64,000 bases of DNA from Raphanus sativus (GCF_000801105.2 NC_079516.1:48901265-48965264); one strand, 5' to 3'; shown: positions 33,107-46,789, counted from the stretch's first letter. A program made the numbers and translations. Notes: generated by a model not told the origin, from the sequence alone.

Positions 33107-36100
33107 TTTTTTTGTCATCATCCTATGTATTGATCTTCTTCATTAGTTAAATGTTTGAGATTGGTTTAGTCAATAAATTTATTAACCCAACTTTTTATTC
33201 ATCAATATGTTTAAATATAATGTTTGGTTTTTGATTTTGGTTTTAGGTTGTTTTTCTTTTTGAATTTCGGTTTTAGTTTGATTATAATTTTTTTCTTTTT
33301 TGGTTCAACAGATATATAAACCGTTCAGTTATTTATGAAAATAACTTAATATAATTATACTTGTGTTTACCAGACCCGGATCTATGGGCTTAGTTTTTTT
33401 CCCAAAAATTTATTTACTGAAAATTAGAAATTTCATACATGTATTTTTATTTAAATTTTTTTTATAGATACATAAATTAAAATTAATAAATAGAATTTGT
33501 TTAAAATAAGATAAATCATTTATAAACCCTGTCATTATTATTTTTACTTATATTTAAAACTGTAAATTATAGTAAAAATATTTTTAATTTTTATATTTGT
33601 AAAAAATTATTTTATTATTATATACATAAAATATACTTCATTCAACCTGTATCATACTTTATCGAATTATTTTTTAATACTCAAATTTAAATATGTAATT
33701 ATTTCTTATTTTATATATCTTACTTTAATATTTTATTTTAATACATTGAAGTATGTGGTAAACTTCATGAATGTGTGTTATTCTTTAATTTTATGATTTA
33801 TAAAAAATTTAATAAATTAATTAAGTTACTTTATATTTATCAGTTTATGTATTAATTTAATTATGAATATAAACGGGACTATTATTTTTATTCTATAATG
33901 AAAGAATTAATAATTGTTTATAATTTATTTAATATTAATTACGATTTTTTATTATTTAAAAATAAATATTAAAAAGAAATTTTGTTTAATATAACGCATA
34001 TGCATATTGTCTGTTATGCAGTTGAACAAAGAAGTCAGAAAAATTGATAACATTTTTGTAACGGTCGGCCGCCTACCTCTAACAGGTAGGTCCTCCAGGC
34101 CTTCTGATTCGGTTTGTGGGCTTTATTTCGTGTGTAATAGTGTGTTAATTTTCAGAAGTTCAAAACATATATTTTTTTTTTGATATAAAGAAGTTCAAAA
34201 TATTTTTTTTTTTGAAGAACAGGCTTTCAAGAAGTTCAAAATATTTGTTTACACAATATCGTGAATAATTTCATAACATAACAGATCAGTTATTTTTCCA
34301 TTACTTCACTCCAAACATATTTAGTTTTGGAGTTTCTTTTATGCGTAACCAAAAGTAAGTTTATTTTAGTGATATAAATATCGAAATTAATTCTTATAAA
34401 CCTGTCAACGTACTATAAGAATATGTCCACTAAAATTATAAACCTTTCAACATACGATAAGAATACTATAAAATGGTAACATCAAAATATGATTCAAGGG
34501 CTTACTGAACTAATTAGCACTATGAAGTGCTTTTATAGTTAAAAGCGTCTAAAATAAAAGAAAACCCTTAAAAAGAAAGATTCTTGTGTGCACAACATAA
34601 TTTTACATTCTATATGAACAACTAGAATATTGAAACCAACTTTTTGTCAGAATTTTATAATATTTGATATTCATATTGAAATATTATATTAACACAAATG
34701 TTTTTTTGACTAAATATTAACACAAATGTTTTACTGTTAATTAAACTATTTTTGTTAGAATTAAACTAAAACATTTTTTTGACAAGTAATTAAACTAAAA
34801 CATAGTTGCACCAACTTGTTAATAACCTAGTACAAGTTCCATTTATGTATCATATCATTACTAACCTTTTGCTATATCAACTTCAAAGAAAAAGCGTTGT
34901 CCTACGTCCATCTCGATCCACGATAGTTAAACTAAAATATCTTCTTTTTCAACCCTAGTTTATATGACCAGTTGTATTGAACAGCAGGTACCAAATGGTA
35001 TACAAACAAGTTGGCATTTTAAACATTAAGGAACAAAATAATTGAATCGCATTATAACTCAATTATAAAATATAATCACTGAAACCAGAAACTTGTAAAT
35101 TAAATAAACCAAAAGTGGAGCTGTAAAAAAGCTGAACAAAAAAAAAGTAACTATTAAAACATATAGAGTTTCCATATTCTAGCTATAAAAATAAAACAGC
35201 AAAATGAATAATATCAATTCTTAGGTTTTTACTTCTTCTTCTATTAAATTACCCTATAATAAAACCCCCTTACTATAAATATTATGTATTTGGCAGAATA
35301 CTTCTTCTTTTTTGAAAATGTGAATATGCCGTCTCTATCATGTATATATTTTTATTAATTCAACTACTAGCTAGTGTTCTTTTTAGTATTGATGGTAAAT
35401 TCTCGTTCATGTATCATTTTATATTTTTATATGCTTGTTGTATAACCACGATATTTATTTATTTTTGGTAAAAAAACATGATATTCATGTTATACGAGTC
35501 CTTTCAAACATCTACACAAGTGATCCATGTATAGATACAGCTCAATTTGTCGAGAATATTTCCTTTTCTAATAAAACAGGTTCTGCTTATAACTTTTTAA
35601 AAAATACCCTTTGTTAACTTAAAATTCGATCGAATAATACTAATAAGTTACTACATTCAAATAGAGAAGCTAACGAGTAATGTATATGATGATAAAGCTA
35701 TGATTAGTTCAAAATATATGCGTATGTTTTTTTTGATGTAAATGTCAAGATTTATACCAGGTTTTTCGTTTTACAGAGTTGTGGATAACCACTTATTACA
35801 AGATAAAGAGGAGAGAAAAGAAAAAAAAAAGAAACAGAGCAAGCAGCAACAAGCAACAACAAGCAGAGCAAAACAATGAGATGGATTGGGAACTTATATG
35901 CGTATGTTTTTACTCAAAGGGAACCGTTGTATGCAATTTTATTTTTAACAATCTAAAGACAATTATTTTTTTCAAAAAATTAATCTAAAAACAATGAGAT
36001 GGATTGCTTCGCGAAACCTTATTTAAAAAACTTTAACGTAACATCAATAACTTGTGACAAAACGAATATCATAAAGATGTGTGATAATTACACATAGTGG

Positions 36101-37054
36101 CCTACGTTCTATTGTAAAAATATATTTATACAAAAAAATTATAAATACAAACTAATATATCTGTTTAATCTTTATGAAAAAAACTAGATGAGTATTAGAC
36201 TGTCAGTTAATATTTTATCAATAATATTTTGTTTCTTTTTCAACAATTAAAATCAAAATTTAGTTAATTTGTTTACCTGAGCTATTATTATTTGATAACT
36301 TTACTTAACAAGAGAAATAGAAAACAAAAGAAACAACAAATCAGGATCTAAAACAAAAAGGAAATACACATTTTAAATATATTTTTTTCAATCACATTTC
36401 TAACCAAAGTAAAATAAAGAAAACACAATGTTAAAAATACAAGACTTAGTTGCTCAAAAAAAAAATACAAGACTTAAACTCAAAATAAGAAGTCAAAACG
36501 ATGTTTTCTGATCATTTTTACTTTTTCAAAATGTGGCCGTAATAATAATTGTAAATAATTTGTCACTGTGTATATGATGCGAAACTATTCCTAATTTTCA
36601 TTACAATTTTTTTATAGCTATAAAATCAAAATTCCTATAGTATAGTTAAAACAAACATTTAACTGTTTGGTGGCTAAAAGATCAATGCAATCAATTATTT
36701 TTATTTTAAACCGAGAAAATAACTACATATCGACTGAAAAGGAATGGACATCTCAAGTCTCAACGTAGAACAAAAACACCCCCAAAAATACTATAAGCAG
36801 CTTAAGAGATGTCTTCATAGCCTCTCGTAAAGGACGAATTGAAGTATCACTTTGAAAAGAAAAAAAAACAATTCTGAAATTATTTTCTTGTTCGATTCAC
36901 GTTCATGCATCCTCTCCACAAGAAACTGGTAAGCATTTCTTCTTCGTTTCTTTTGCCCAGCGTAATAACGGCACACAAAATATTTTTAAAAAAAAAAACA
37001 GACGCCAACTCTAAGCGAAAAAGCGGTAAATTTCTCCAAAACGAAATGGGTATT
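33107..37054. other. Gene-poor AT-rich DNA
   Basis: Very AT-rich; part may belong to the Helitron ending at 33068. A phrase AAGAAGTTCAAAA recurs three times at about 34156-34250. No gene or complete transposon recognised. Confidence 0.5.
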
Positions 37055-37318
37055 TTAAGACGCTCCAGGAGGATTCTTGTGTCCGATACCTTGACTAGGG
37101 CCTTGGTGAGTTGGTCTGAACGCATCTTGTTCGATGTTCTTGAAGCGATTGATCTTGTGGTACCACACAAAATCATCTTTTGGCGGCTCAGGTGGTGACC
37201 AGGAAACAACCGGCGCATGTCGAGCTCCTGTTGTAGTCTCAAAGTGTAGTTGTATCGCCAGAAGAATTATAAGAAAAGCAGAAAAAAACGTGATTGAATA
37301 GCCACGATTCACCATCAC
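37055..37318 (-). CDS. C-terminally encoded peptide (CEP4-like) precursor
   Basis: An 87-aa (or 86-aa, second ATG) secreted peptide precursor. Residues about 7-30 form a signal peptide (ITFFSAFLIILLAIQL). A variable region follows and the C-terminus carries the CEP-type motif AFRPTHQGPSQGIGH, then KNPPGAS and the stop. CEPs are 15-aa hydroxyprolinated peptides perceived by CEPR receptor kinases; they restrain root growth and signal nitrogen status. The core departs from the usual FRPTxPGxSPGxGH consensus by Gln at two positions normally held by Pro. It sits just after XEG113, where Arabidopsis has AT2G35612, which I remember as CEP4. An intact single-exon gene. Confidence 0.82.
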   Translation of the reverse strand: MMVNRGYSITFFSAFLIILLAIQLHFETTTGARHAPVVSWSPPEPPKDDFVWYHKINRFKNIEQDAFRPTHQGPSQGIGHKNPPGAS

Positions 37319-37498
37319 TGAGAACTTTGGGTTTTAGTAATTAATAAAATTTTAAACCTTTGAAGCGTCTGCTCAAGTGGTTGCTTCCTTCTCACAAATT
37401 AAGAGATCAGAGGTGTGAAATTAAAGAAGGAGAGGACCTTACAAAATCGTATCACTCGCCGCTCAAGACTAATGTTAGAACATGCATATGCATGGACA

Positions 37499-37506
37499 CT
37501 TATATA
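37499..37506 (-). promoter_or_regulatory. Probable TATA box of the CEP-like gene
   Basis: Palindromic-type TATATATA about 185 bp upstream of the CEP start codon. It would imply a leader of about 150 nt. Inference from position only. Confidence 0.35.
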
Positions 37507-37930
37507 TAGCTAGTTCTTAAAGTAGAGTGTATTTTTAAACGCCTCTTTTGAAAGTGCGCAAGAGTGTGTACATGCACTAAAGACCTGACCGTTGTATTTA
37601 CTGTCTACAAAGATAGACACATAGGGTCTCCAAACAACTTTTTGTTATTTTTTTAATTCTTTTTATTGGATTTAGCACGGTTTCTAAGTCCAAGTTTTAG
37701 TTAAAACATAAGTACATAACTAATTTTGGAGGCTGAGTATGCCCCTTGATAAGAAGAGGTTTAAGCATTCCAACCACAGAAAAAGCACTCAAAGCCAACC
37801 GAATGGATCTACCTGACTATGTCGTATTTACTTTAGGAACAAAAATAATTTATATAATTTTTGTTATTTCAGATTAAGACATAGCCCGTACATATAATTG
37901 TATTGAGTTGAACTGATCCTCTGTATTAAC

Positions 37931-38111
37931 TCATGGAACGTAAATTGGTCCGCCGTATTGCATGCTTTGGATTTTGGCTGGAAGTATAAAAGAGAAGGAG
38001 TATTCGCCGTAGAATATTTTCCAAAAATGGAAAGTTCTATGGTCCTTGATCGCATCTTTTCTAAGCCATTCATCAAAAGAAACACTGGCATTGTTCTTGA
38101 TAAGACAACCC
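37931..38111 (-). pseudogene. Possible unidentified gene remnant
   Basis: After an acceptor-like TTGTAG the minus strand has an open stretch with protein-like composition, including SVSFDEWLRKDAIKDH, RTFHFWKIFYGEYSF and QYGGPIYVP before a TGA. No upstream exon was found and I do not recognise the family. It may be a last exon of a decayed gene or chance. Confidence 0.3.
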
Positions 38112-38626
38112 TACAATAAATATATATATCTACGTATTATTATTAAATTTTAGTTAGGTTCGCCCTGTATGTATATTTGTATATTGGAATATTGAAATAT
38201 TCATTTTAGCGTCTGATTAATTATGTTATTAGAATGTTGATAAATATTCAAATATAATTTTCAATATATTTTTTAAATATTTCAAAACTAACCTCACAAT
38301 TGCTAATGGTAGACGAGTTTTTGGTTGCTAACAAACTTCATTTTGAAGGTACCTTACTACATAACTATATAATTTGAATATCAAAAACTTCTATCTGTAG
38401 CTACATAACTATATAATTTGAATATCAAAAAAAAAAATCATTGGTAAACTTCAACTTTCTTTGAGACTATGTTTTTTCATAGATTAGGAATATCCTTATT
38501 AATTCAAAATATAATTGAAAAAATAGCAAATTTTGGTGATACACATTCTACAGTTTTCATCACACATGAATTTTTAAGAGTTCAAATTTTAAATACAAAA
38601 AATTACAAACATGCATGTAAGCATAT

Positions 38627-38830
38627 ATGTTTTTTTTTTTGAACCGAAGGTCCCAGGCTGGGGCCAGACATTCCTCGAAACGCACAACAGCCACGTCATT
38701 TCCACCTTTGGAAGTAGTAGGGTGGGTTCGGATGGCCCAACAATGAAGTATATCTGAGAGGGAGGTTCGAACTCGCGGCCTTAGGACCATTGTGAGCTGC
38801 CTCACACCACTCGACCACCAACGTCGAGTT
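38627..38830 (-). mobile_element. tRNA-derived SINE
   Basis: About 200 bp. On the minus strand it begins near 38830 with a box A-like TGGTCGAGTGG and has a box B-like GAGTTCGAACC about 45 bp later. It ends in an A-run (T-run at 38629-38640 on the + strand). It is flanked by a 12-bp duplication ATGTAAGCATAT (38615-38626 and 38831-38842). It has no coding capacity and would depend on a LINE for movement. Confidence 0.85.
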
Positions 38831-38842
38831 ATGTAAGCATAT

Positions 38843-41800
38843 GTTACAAACAATTATTTCAAAGAAATCTTGCATGATGTTTGTAACCCTAAGTATTACA
38901 AACATGCATTAATGGTGACTGCTTTGAAATTTTGGAGATGCTTTCGCAGAAACAAATAACACATGTATTTCTCAAAAAAAAAAAAAATAATAACACATGT
39001 ATTCTCAGTTCGGCGTAGAAAATTATTTATCTAAATATTGAATACAACATATCGGATAACGTCCATGTTATGAAAATATTATTTTCACCACAAATATTCG
39101 AACATGTAATTTTCAGAGGATCACAATTTTTATTTGTTCAAAGATGCATATAGTTGTCCATAGGCTAGACTTCAATTCGAGATTTGAAAATCTTAGCTTT
39201 TGTACTACAAAAAGAAAAAGCCAACCATAAATAAATTAAAGACAACAAGTTCATTATTATATATATAAAAACATATATATATATAATAAACATCATGCGA
39301 ACTTTGAATCCCAGCCAGTCAGAATAGAAAAAGAATTATTAGCAGTTAGCCAATCACCATCACTAAGATTAGTTCTTTTTAGGTTAAGGAAACCCTTACC
39401 TCAAATGGGCTATTCAAAGGAACTCTCACAAAAAAGCCAAGTCGTAATACATATCATATTCGATTTCACGTACGTTTATATTCACGAAAAGACTACTTTA
39501 ATTTCTGTATTTCGAATCTTGCAAACTCAGACCGTAATTGTTATTTCACACGATATGGAATTAAAGGGTAATAAATTCGTATTCACACCATTTTTGTCGA
39601 AAGCTAGGTAGTCACATGTTTCAATACAAATTTAGCGTGGCCATATATATGTTGCAGGAAATCTGGTACCATGCATGGGTACGTTCATTAGATAAAAACC
39701 TCTTGTAAATAAAAAGAAGAAATATGGTATATTAGAACATCAGTGTGGTGTCTTGGGAAAACTTTCCATTGGATGCTTAAATCAGCATCTTTTACCTTCA
39801 AATTCTTGACCACTCATCCGCTAGTGATCCTTGAATCATGCGTGACTGATTAACCAGTGTTAAGGGAGTGAGATCGTTTTACCCATCATGTTATTTCGAT
39901 TTTTGTATAAACATGCTAAACAATTCTAGAGCCGGCCGAAGAATCCAACAAAATTTGTGCCTTGAAAAATTTCCAAAACTAAATTATACATGACACTAAA
40001 GATTCGTCTAATTTTTTTTAACTAAAATATACATAACACATGATTAGCCTAAGTCTTAAAAATGATGTTCTAGCGCAAACGCTATACACCCCCCTATAAA
40101 AACACTCATAAAATTCTATTGTAATTTTCATTTGATTTAATTAGTAAATATGTTATTAGAAATTATTTTGAAATGCTAAAGCGGTTTTTTTCTTCAAAAA
40201 CGAAATATTTTTTTTTTAAATTGTGAAATGGAAAGTACGTAGTTCACAAACTATCAACGGAAAGCATTTTAACCTTTCTGCCTACAAAATAGTTCACAAA
40301 CAAAATAGTCTTTTTTTGGTAAAATCAAACAAAAATAGTTTGTGACATGGAAAGTAGTTCACAAACATTGATATTGTGAAATAGCAGTGTTCCTTCAAGA
40401 AGGAAGAAGTATCACAGTTTAACTACAAAATAGGCTGTCACAAGATTAAAAACTAGTTGTGTGAATAAAAAGAAAGCAAGTGGAGATGAAGAGGGGGAGG
40501 AGACAGTGCAAGATGGGCCAAATATAAAAGCACCCGTAACGGAGGTACTTAAGGAAAAGTTTTTAGAGAAAAAATAATTAAATAATCAGTAGATCCTATC
40601 AAAAGTTAATGATTCAGTTCTTAAAATTTTTAAATAAAGATTCGTTTTTAGTGAATTCTTGCGTTATTTGTGGGTCCCCACGAGATATGGCGGTTCGCGA
40701 TTGGTTGGTATTTTTTTTTAATAAAATAAATCTGAAAAAGAAAAAAAATAATAATTAAAAAAAAAAAACTTTTCTAAAGACTCTAATGGGTAACACCACT
40801 GTGTGTGCTCTAATGGGCATTTCAATAAATGGCACTTTGAGTTTGAGAGTGAAAATCAAGCATCCTTAGATTTTCTTTTTTGTTTTGTTTTTTTTGTTTG
40901 TGGTCGCTAATGTCCAAATAAATAATTATTTAAATAAATAATAAAAATAAAATAAAAATATTTCTAAATTATTTTAAATTATATGTTTTCAAATTGAAAC
41001 TTTTTAAAATAATTTTTGGGTTTTTCTCCAATTGTTTTTCATATTTTCTTTTTAAATTTCGAAAATGCTTTTTGATTTTTAAAATTTTTATTTTGAAATT
41101 TTGATTTTTTTAAAAACACAGTAATAATAATTAAGATAATTAAACACAATTAATTAAAATTTATTTATTTTGTGGAATTAGATTATAAGTAGAAATATAT
41201 GAATAGAACATTATATATAAATACAAATAATAGGTAAGACAACCAATAATCTAGTTTGATTAATTTTTTATTAATTATTGAAAATGAAAAACCTATGTAA
41301 CCACCGTCAAATCCACGTAAACATCTATTACCACTTGACACTGACGATTACATGGTCAATGTATGAATTGACCTAAAATTGTTGGTTGATATATGAAATT
41401 TGAATAAAATTTGTCGGGACAGTGGCTCTTTTAATTGACTGATTTCCCGAGTTCTCATCATATAGCTTTTGAAAATTTGTAAAAATGATAGGCACCCATG
41501 TTCTAAGACCAGTAAGCCAAAGGTCCACTCATTCCCGAGTTAATAGGTTAGAAGCAGCTATCTATGCATGAAAAGAGATGATTACAAAACAAACAAGTAG
41601 TGGTAAGTGGTCACTAGTTAGAGATTCATTGTCTGAGATTAGTCGCAATGAGCCACTTATAAACAAGGCAGGGGGCTTAATGGTCAGATTAAGTCCAAAT
41701 TCTCTAATCTCCCTCAGTCATTTCTTGATGCCACAAAGATTCAATATGGCAAGGTGAGTGGATTATTATAACTGGATGTGTTACGTATATAACTTCAAAT

Positions 41801-44790
41801 CAGTTGCCTCATACTTGTAAATCTTGGTTTAGTTCTTGAGGCTTTTTTTTTTACTCTGCTTTGAGGATTTTGGCCATGCAATTCTTGAGGCATATTTGCG
41901 TATACTTGCGAGTTTAGCGTTTCGCATTCTCTCACGGATTCGATAAATCTTGCAAGAAGATGCTCTGAGCAACCCCAATTCTCATGCAACACCAAGCTGC
42001 TTCTCTGGCTCCAATGACCTATTTAGAACTCCAGAGAGGCTCCTGGTCTCGCTCGCTTACGATATTCTCATTCACGATATCAACAAAAGCTGATGATGGT
42101 ACAAGGAATAGTCTTGACTGAGCACAGCAGTATAGTTTCTCTTTGATATAAGGGTGCTCCACAGTCCGAATCTTCTCTCTTTTATTCAGAGCGTTTCCTT
42201 TTTGATTCTGTACATGTATTAAGTATCTATATATAATAGCAAACCATTCTTTGTTCCTCTATGACATCATCTTTTTTTATAGGAAAATAAAAAATTGCAT
42301 CCAAAGGTCATAATTGTTTCTATTTTTAGATCTAAAGGATACAAATCACTCTACTATGTATGCTGATGTCATGAATTCTTTTGACAACTCTTCTTCAAAA
42401 GGCATCTAATTAAAAGAACACATCTTTTGAAAAACTCAATCATACCTTTTCATTCGTAACTTTTCAGTAGTAAAATATTCATGGTTTGTATAGTCATCAT
42501 TTATTTGAAATGATACATCCCTTAGTGACACTTGTTGGACACATCTCTTAGTCAAACACATGCACCTTTTTAGAATCTATAAATAGAACTATTTTTGGCA
42601 GCAACTCATTTATAAAAAAAATTTGGTTCTTAACGCATTCATTCCCAAAATCAAGTGGTCTCACTGATATTGCTTTAGTACGGGAGGTACACCGTTGCAG
42701 GTACGTGTCGTAAATATGACTTTTGTTGTGAATGAAGGGTTGAGATCGTAGGTTTCTAAAATTTGCATGCATCATAAATTTTATGTTTGAATCCAAAATC
42801 GAGGAAAAATATGTTTGGTTTAATGGGAGAAATAGATTCTGCATTCTAAAATGTGTTTACAAAATTAATCTGAACAATTTGTCAACAAAAAATTAATTTG
42901 AACAAACTAAATAATTTGCATTTGGTAGTGGTTTTTGGTGACAAGATCAACAATGGCAGGTGGAGAATCGAAAGAAAGAAAAACATTATGTGTGTAATTG
43001 CATATTCAATAATATACCAAATTAAGAACAAACAAAAAGAGGTTGAGACATTTACTAACATTGAGATGTGTGCGATTGTGAATGCCTTTGCTAAAGTAAT
43101 GTTAAGTTGAATATTGTAGATACCACTTCTAATTTTTATTATGTTTTTGGAGACACTTGAATTACAGAAAATGTCTAAGTCTTCAAAAAATGATTTTTTT
43201 CCAAAAAAAAAGTCGTCTTCAAAAAACAAATTCCAATAGTTTTGATACACATGATTGAATGAGTAGATTAATAATAAGTCTTTCCATGCATGGTGGTAAA
43301 GAACATGAGAAATTTATGTTACCAAAATTTTATAATGAGCGGGTGAAAATATTTCTATGAATTTAATAAAGAATCTAATGTCACTGTAGGTAATGGTAAG
43401 TGGTAACTACTTTTATATATTGAATTTAAAGGTTTTTATGTTAAAGGGTGCTTTTTAAAGGTTCCAGTTTTAAAAGAGCAGTTATAAAAATAACACCCTT
43501 CTGTTGATCAAAAAGAAAAAATAACACGCTTCTGAAAAATTTGTGTTTGGTTGTCTTTTTTGTTTTGTTTTGTAAACAATAATCTAATAGTTACTATGAT
43601 TTAGGTTATTAGTTTTAAAATATTACGACACCAGGATGGAAACATCGCGAATACGAGAAAAAAATATCATTCTTTGAAACAATTAATTAAAGATATTTTC
43701 CAATTATTTACTTACAGATATTTTAAAATTATTTAAAAGTTTCATATTTTATGATTCAAGCAATTAAAGACAAACAAAAAACGTCATTACCACTTTGACC
43801 AAAAATAATTAATAGGAAAGGTGCTAGAGGGACAACTATATCTTTTAGAAAATTAGAATTTACTTAATCAACAAAGCAATGATCCCATGATAGTTAAAAA
43901 TACCAAGTAATATAAACAGTAGATACAATATTATTTACCAGACACAATAAAAGCTTTTGTCTAATATCAAAAAAAAAAATCTACGATAATTTGAAGTGTC
44001 ATTGTATTTAATAATAAATGTTTATATATTGAATTAAAAGGTGTTATGTCAAGGGTGCTGATTAAGGGTTCCAGTTTTAAACGAGCAGTTATGAAAGTAA
44101 CACCCTTTTAAAAAAAACTTGTGTTTTGTAGTCTACTAAGACTTTGACCTTGATTATTCTTGATAGTCATTGCAAATCATAAAAAAAACTACAGTTAATT
44201 ATTTAAGTGTTTAAACATTAATATATATTTTTATTTTGATGTAAGCAAAACAAATCATATGATACAAATTCTATTCTGTATTCCATGTGGTTATAAGTTC
44301 TGTGAAAAGTGTTTAATTAGTTGGCTACAAATAAATGTTCTTTGTCATTTTATGTCTTTATTGTTTACCTTAAACAAAGTACTATTTTAATATAATTAAT
44401 TATTATAATGTTTTCTTTCTATTTCAAAATAATGTATATTCTAGAGTTTTTACATTTATTAAGAAAACACTAAATTCTTTGACAATAAATATATTATTTT
44501 CGTGTATAGATATTTCTTATGATTTTTAACCAATCAAAATTTAATAAACACAATTAATTTTTTTGAAATTTGCAATTTATCATTATTATATACATTGAAA
44601 ATATAAAATATTAATAAGAAATAAATATATTTCTAAAATATAGATCATTTTGAAACAGAGAGAATAATATTTATAGAAGTACAAAACACACATATTTACT
44701 TCCTCTTTTCGATATTGTAATAGTTTTCGGATGGAATTCGTTATTTTATTTAAGAACACCAACTAAAACATTATTGTAATTGTTTTTCCC
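38843..44790. other. Gene-poor AT-rich DNA
   Basis: No gene recognised. It includes a probable MITE (40535-40803, separate entry) and a short region near 41795-42060 with codon-like composition but no identifiable protein. Two related 120-bp stretches lie at about 43415-43500 and 44015-44110 (both contain GGTTCCAGTTTTAAA and GAGCAGTTAT). Confidence 0.45.
40535..40803. mobile_element. Possible MITE with imperfect inverted ends
   Basis: The left end (ACCCGTAACGGAGGTACTTA then GGAAAAGTTTTTAGA) resembles the reverse complement of the right end (ACCCATTAGAGTCTTTAGAA then AAGTTTTT). The interior is non-coding and AT-rich. Exact boundaries and target duplication are unclear. Confidence 0.4.
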
Positions 44791-45543
44791 ATACTTTTCG
44801 GTTTTACTCTGCATGAACTTAAGTTATAAAATAGTATTAAATATATATCTAAATATTGTGACCAAATATACCAAATATAAGTCGTCTGTTACTGATTTTG
44901 AAATATACGAAAAACCAACTTAAATGTAAAATACGCGCGTAGATATTAGAATCAAATCTATGAATGATGAGTAATGAGACGCAAGCATATTTGACGTTTC
45001 CAAAAAAACCTGGGAGAATGTTTTGACAAAAAAATCCAGTTTTTTCAACCATAACTGATGTTTCTAAAACATATTAATGACATATACTACATAAATAAAT
45101 AAGTGTAAGTGACATTTGTAAAATAAGTACAATAATACCTCCATTTCTGATCAAATAGATACTAATACTTTTCGGTTTTACTCTGCATGAACTTAAGTTA
45201 TAAAAATATTATTAAATATATTTCTAAATATTGTGACCAAATATACCAAATATAAGTCGTATGTTACTGATTTTGGAATATACGAAAAACCAACTTAAAT
45301 GTAAAATACGCGCGTAGATATTAGGATCAAATCTACGAATGATGAGTAGTGAGATGCAAGCATATTTGACGTTTCCAAAAAAAACTTGGGAGAATGTTTT
45401 GACAAAAAAAATCCAGTTTTTCTCAACCATAACTTATGTTTCTAAAACATATTAATGAGATTTACTACAATAAATAAATAAGTGTAAGTGACATTTGTAA
45501 AATAGGTACAATAATACCTCCATTTATAATCAAATAGATACTA
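44791..45543. repeat. Tandem duplication, two copies of about 374 bp
   Basis: Copy 1 44791-45164 and copy 2 45165-45543. Both begin ATACTTTTCGGTTTTACTCT and end CAAATAGATACTA. They differ by few substitutions and small A-run indels. Similar small open frames on the minus strand are a by-product of the duplication. Confidence 0.9.
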
Positions 45544-46789
45544 TTCTTCGGCTTTGAAATCAATAAGATTCTAAATTGAGAAGAAATGTTTGCGGAATCA
45601 CCGGTTCTTCACAATGAGTTGGGATGTCAAAAATTAATAACAATAATTGTTTGTTCTGTTATTTTTTAAAAAATTATAACTGTTTGGTCTGTTTCTTTAT
45701 AAAATTGGTATTGTAGAATTATGTCACGTTACTAATTGGTGATTAAGATGTTACATAGGTTCTACTGGCACATCATAAGGCCAAGACATGTTAAGGAATG
45801 AAACTAAGTTTTGAAAAGGTCCAGTTGGTCCTTTGTTTGAGCTTGGAAGAACTTTTAGTTAAAGTTGCATCCCTTGGCTCAGTGTCCAAGCATCCAAAAC
45901 TGAAATACCTAAACAAAATTAACTAACTATTTGAAAATATATATGTTTAAACATTGTTTCCCCTGCGATATTTTAATGTAAACATAAAACTTCATTTGAT
46001 TGTTTCAATCTTTCAAAACAAGGTAACTTTTAATATATCATATGTTTGAATTAAAACCTAAGTATATACATATATTTTTGTAATTTGTTGTCTCAACAGG
46101 ACACCTCCAATACTTATCTGGTGGTGAAGGAGGAAAGCAATTTAATGAAACAAATAAGAACATTATCAAAATACGTGAGATATTAGATTCTATCATTGGC
46201 AAATATTTGTTTGAGATAGCTAAATTATTAAATATTTTAATACAAACAATTTATTTTCACAGTTCTAAATAACAATTATATACAAAATTTACTGTGCGCA
46301 AAATTAATTGATAGGAAAAATAATTTACAACAGAAAGGAAATTTATTAAAATAAGTTCAAGAAATGAATGGAATTATATATCTTGTAATAGTTGTTGGCA
46401 TTTTAAGGCAACTTAAATGGATGTAAGTATACATTACTTAAATAATTTACAAATTAATAATACTAAGTCTTATTAAAATAAGCCTGAAATTATCGTCAAA
46501 TATGATTCTTACACAGCACTTATAACCACGTTTAACAAAAGTTAAACACAGACATGATGAGAATTTTGCGTAAATCAGCAACTAACTTTATTAATTTTCT
46601 GGTAAGTCTATTATTTATAATTATTTGTAATTTATAATGTATGAACTAAGACTATATTTTAAAAACTCCTAAATATATGAACAATCAATAAATGATTCAA
46701 GTGATAAGGCAATTATCTTCTTTATCTCAGAAAAGAATATTGGTAGAGTTTTCAAAATTAAGTGTGAAAGTCACATCCTTTAATTATAA

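Larger units (their letters stand above)
37319..38614. other. CEP gene promoter and AT-rich intergenic
   Basis: CEP gene leader and promoter, with TATATATAGC at 37499-37508 as a likely TATA box. Beyond it, a possible gene remnant (separate entry) and a tandem repeat of CTACATAACTATATAATTTG (period about 47 bp, at about 38355-38430). Confidence 0.5.

Noticed and set aside
41795..42060. Open frames on the minus strand with moderately balanced base composition
   Set aside because: Frames are short and interrupted, no start or splice structure is consistent, and no family was recognised.
42548..43250. Open frames of about 100 codons on the minus strand
   Set aside because: AT-rich Phe/Ile/Leu-rich composition, no known motifs and no splice context; probably chance.
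44849..45430. Two similar small open frames (67-68 codons) on the minus strand suggesting a duplicated small gene
   Set aside because: They are explained by the 374-bp tandem duplication; A-run indels shift the second copy's N-terminus and composition is AT-driven.
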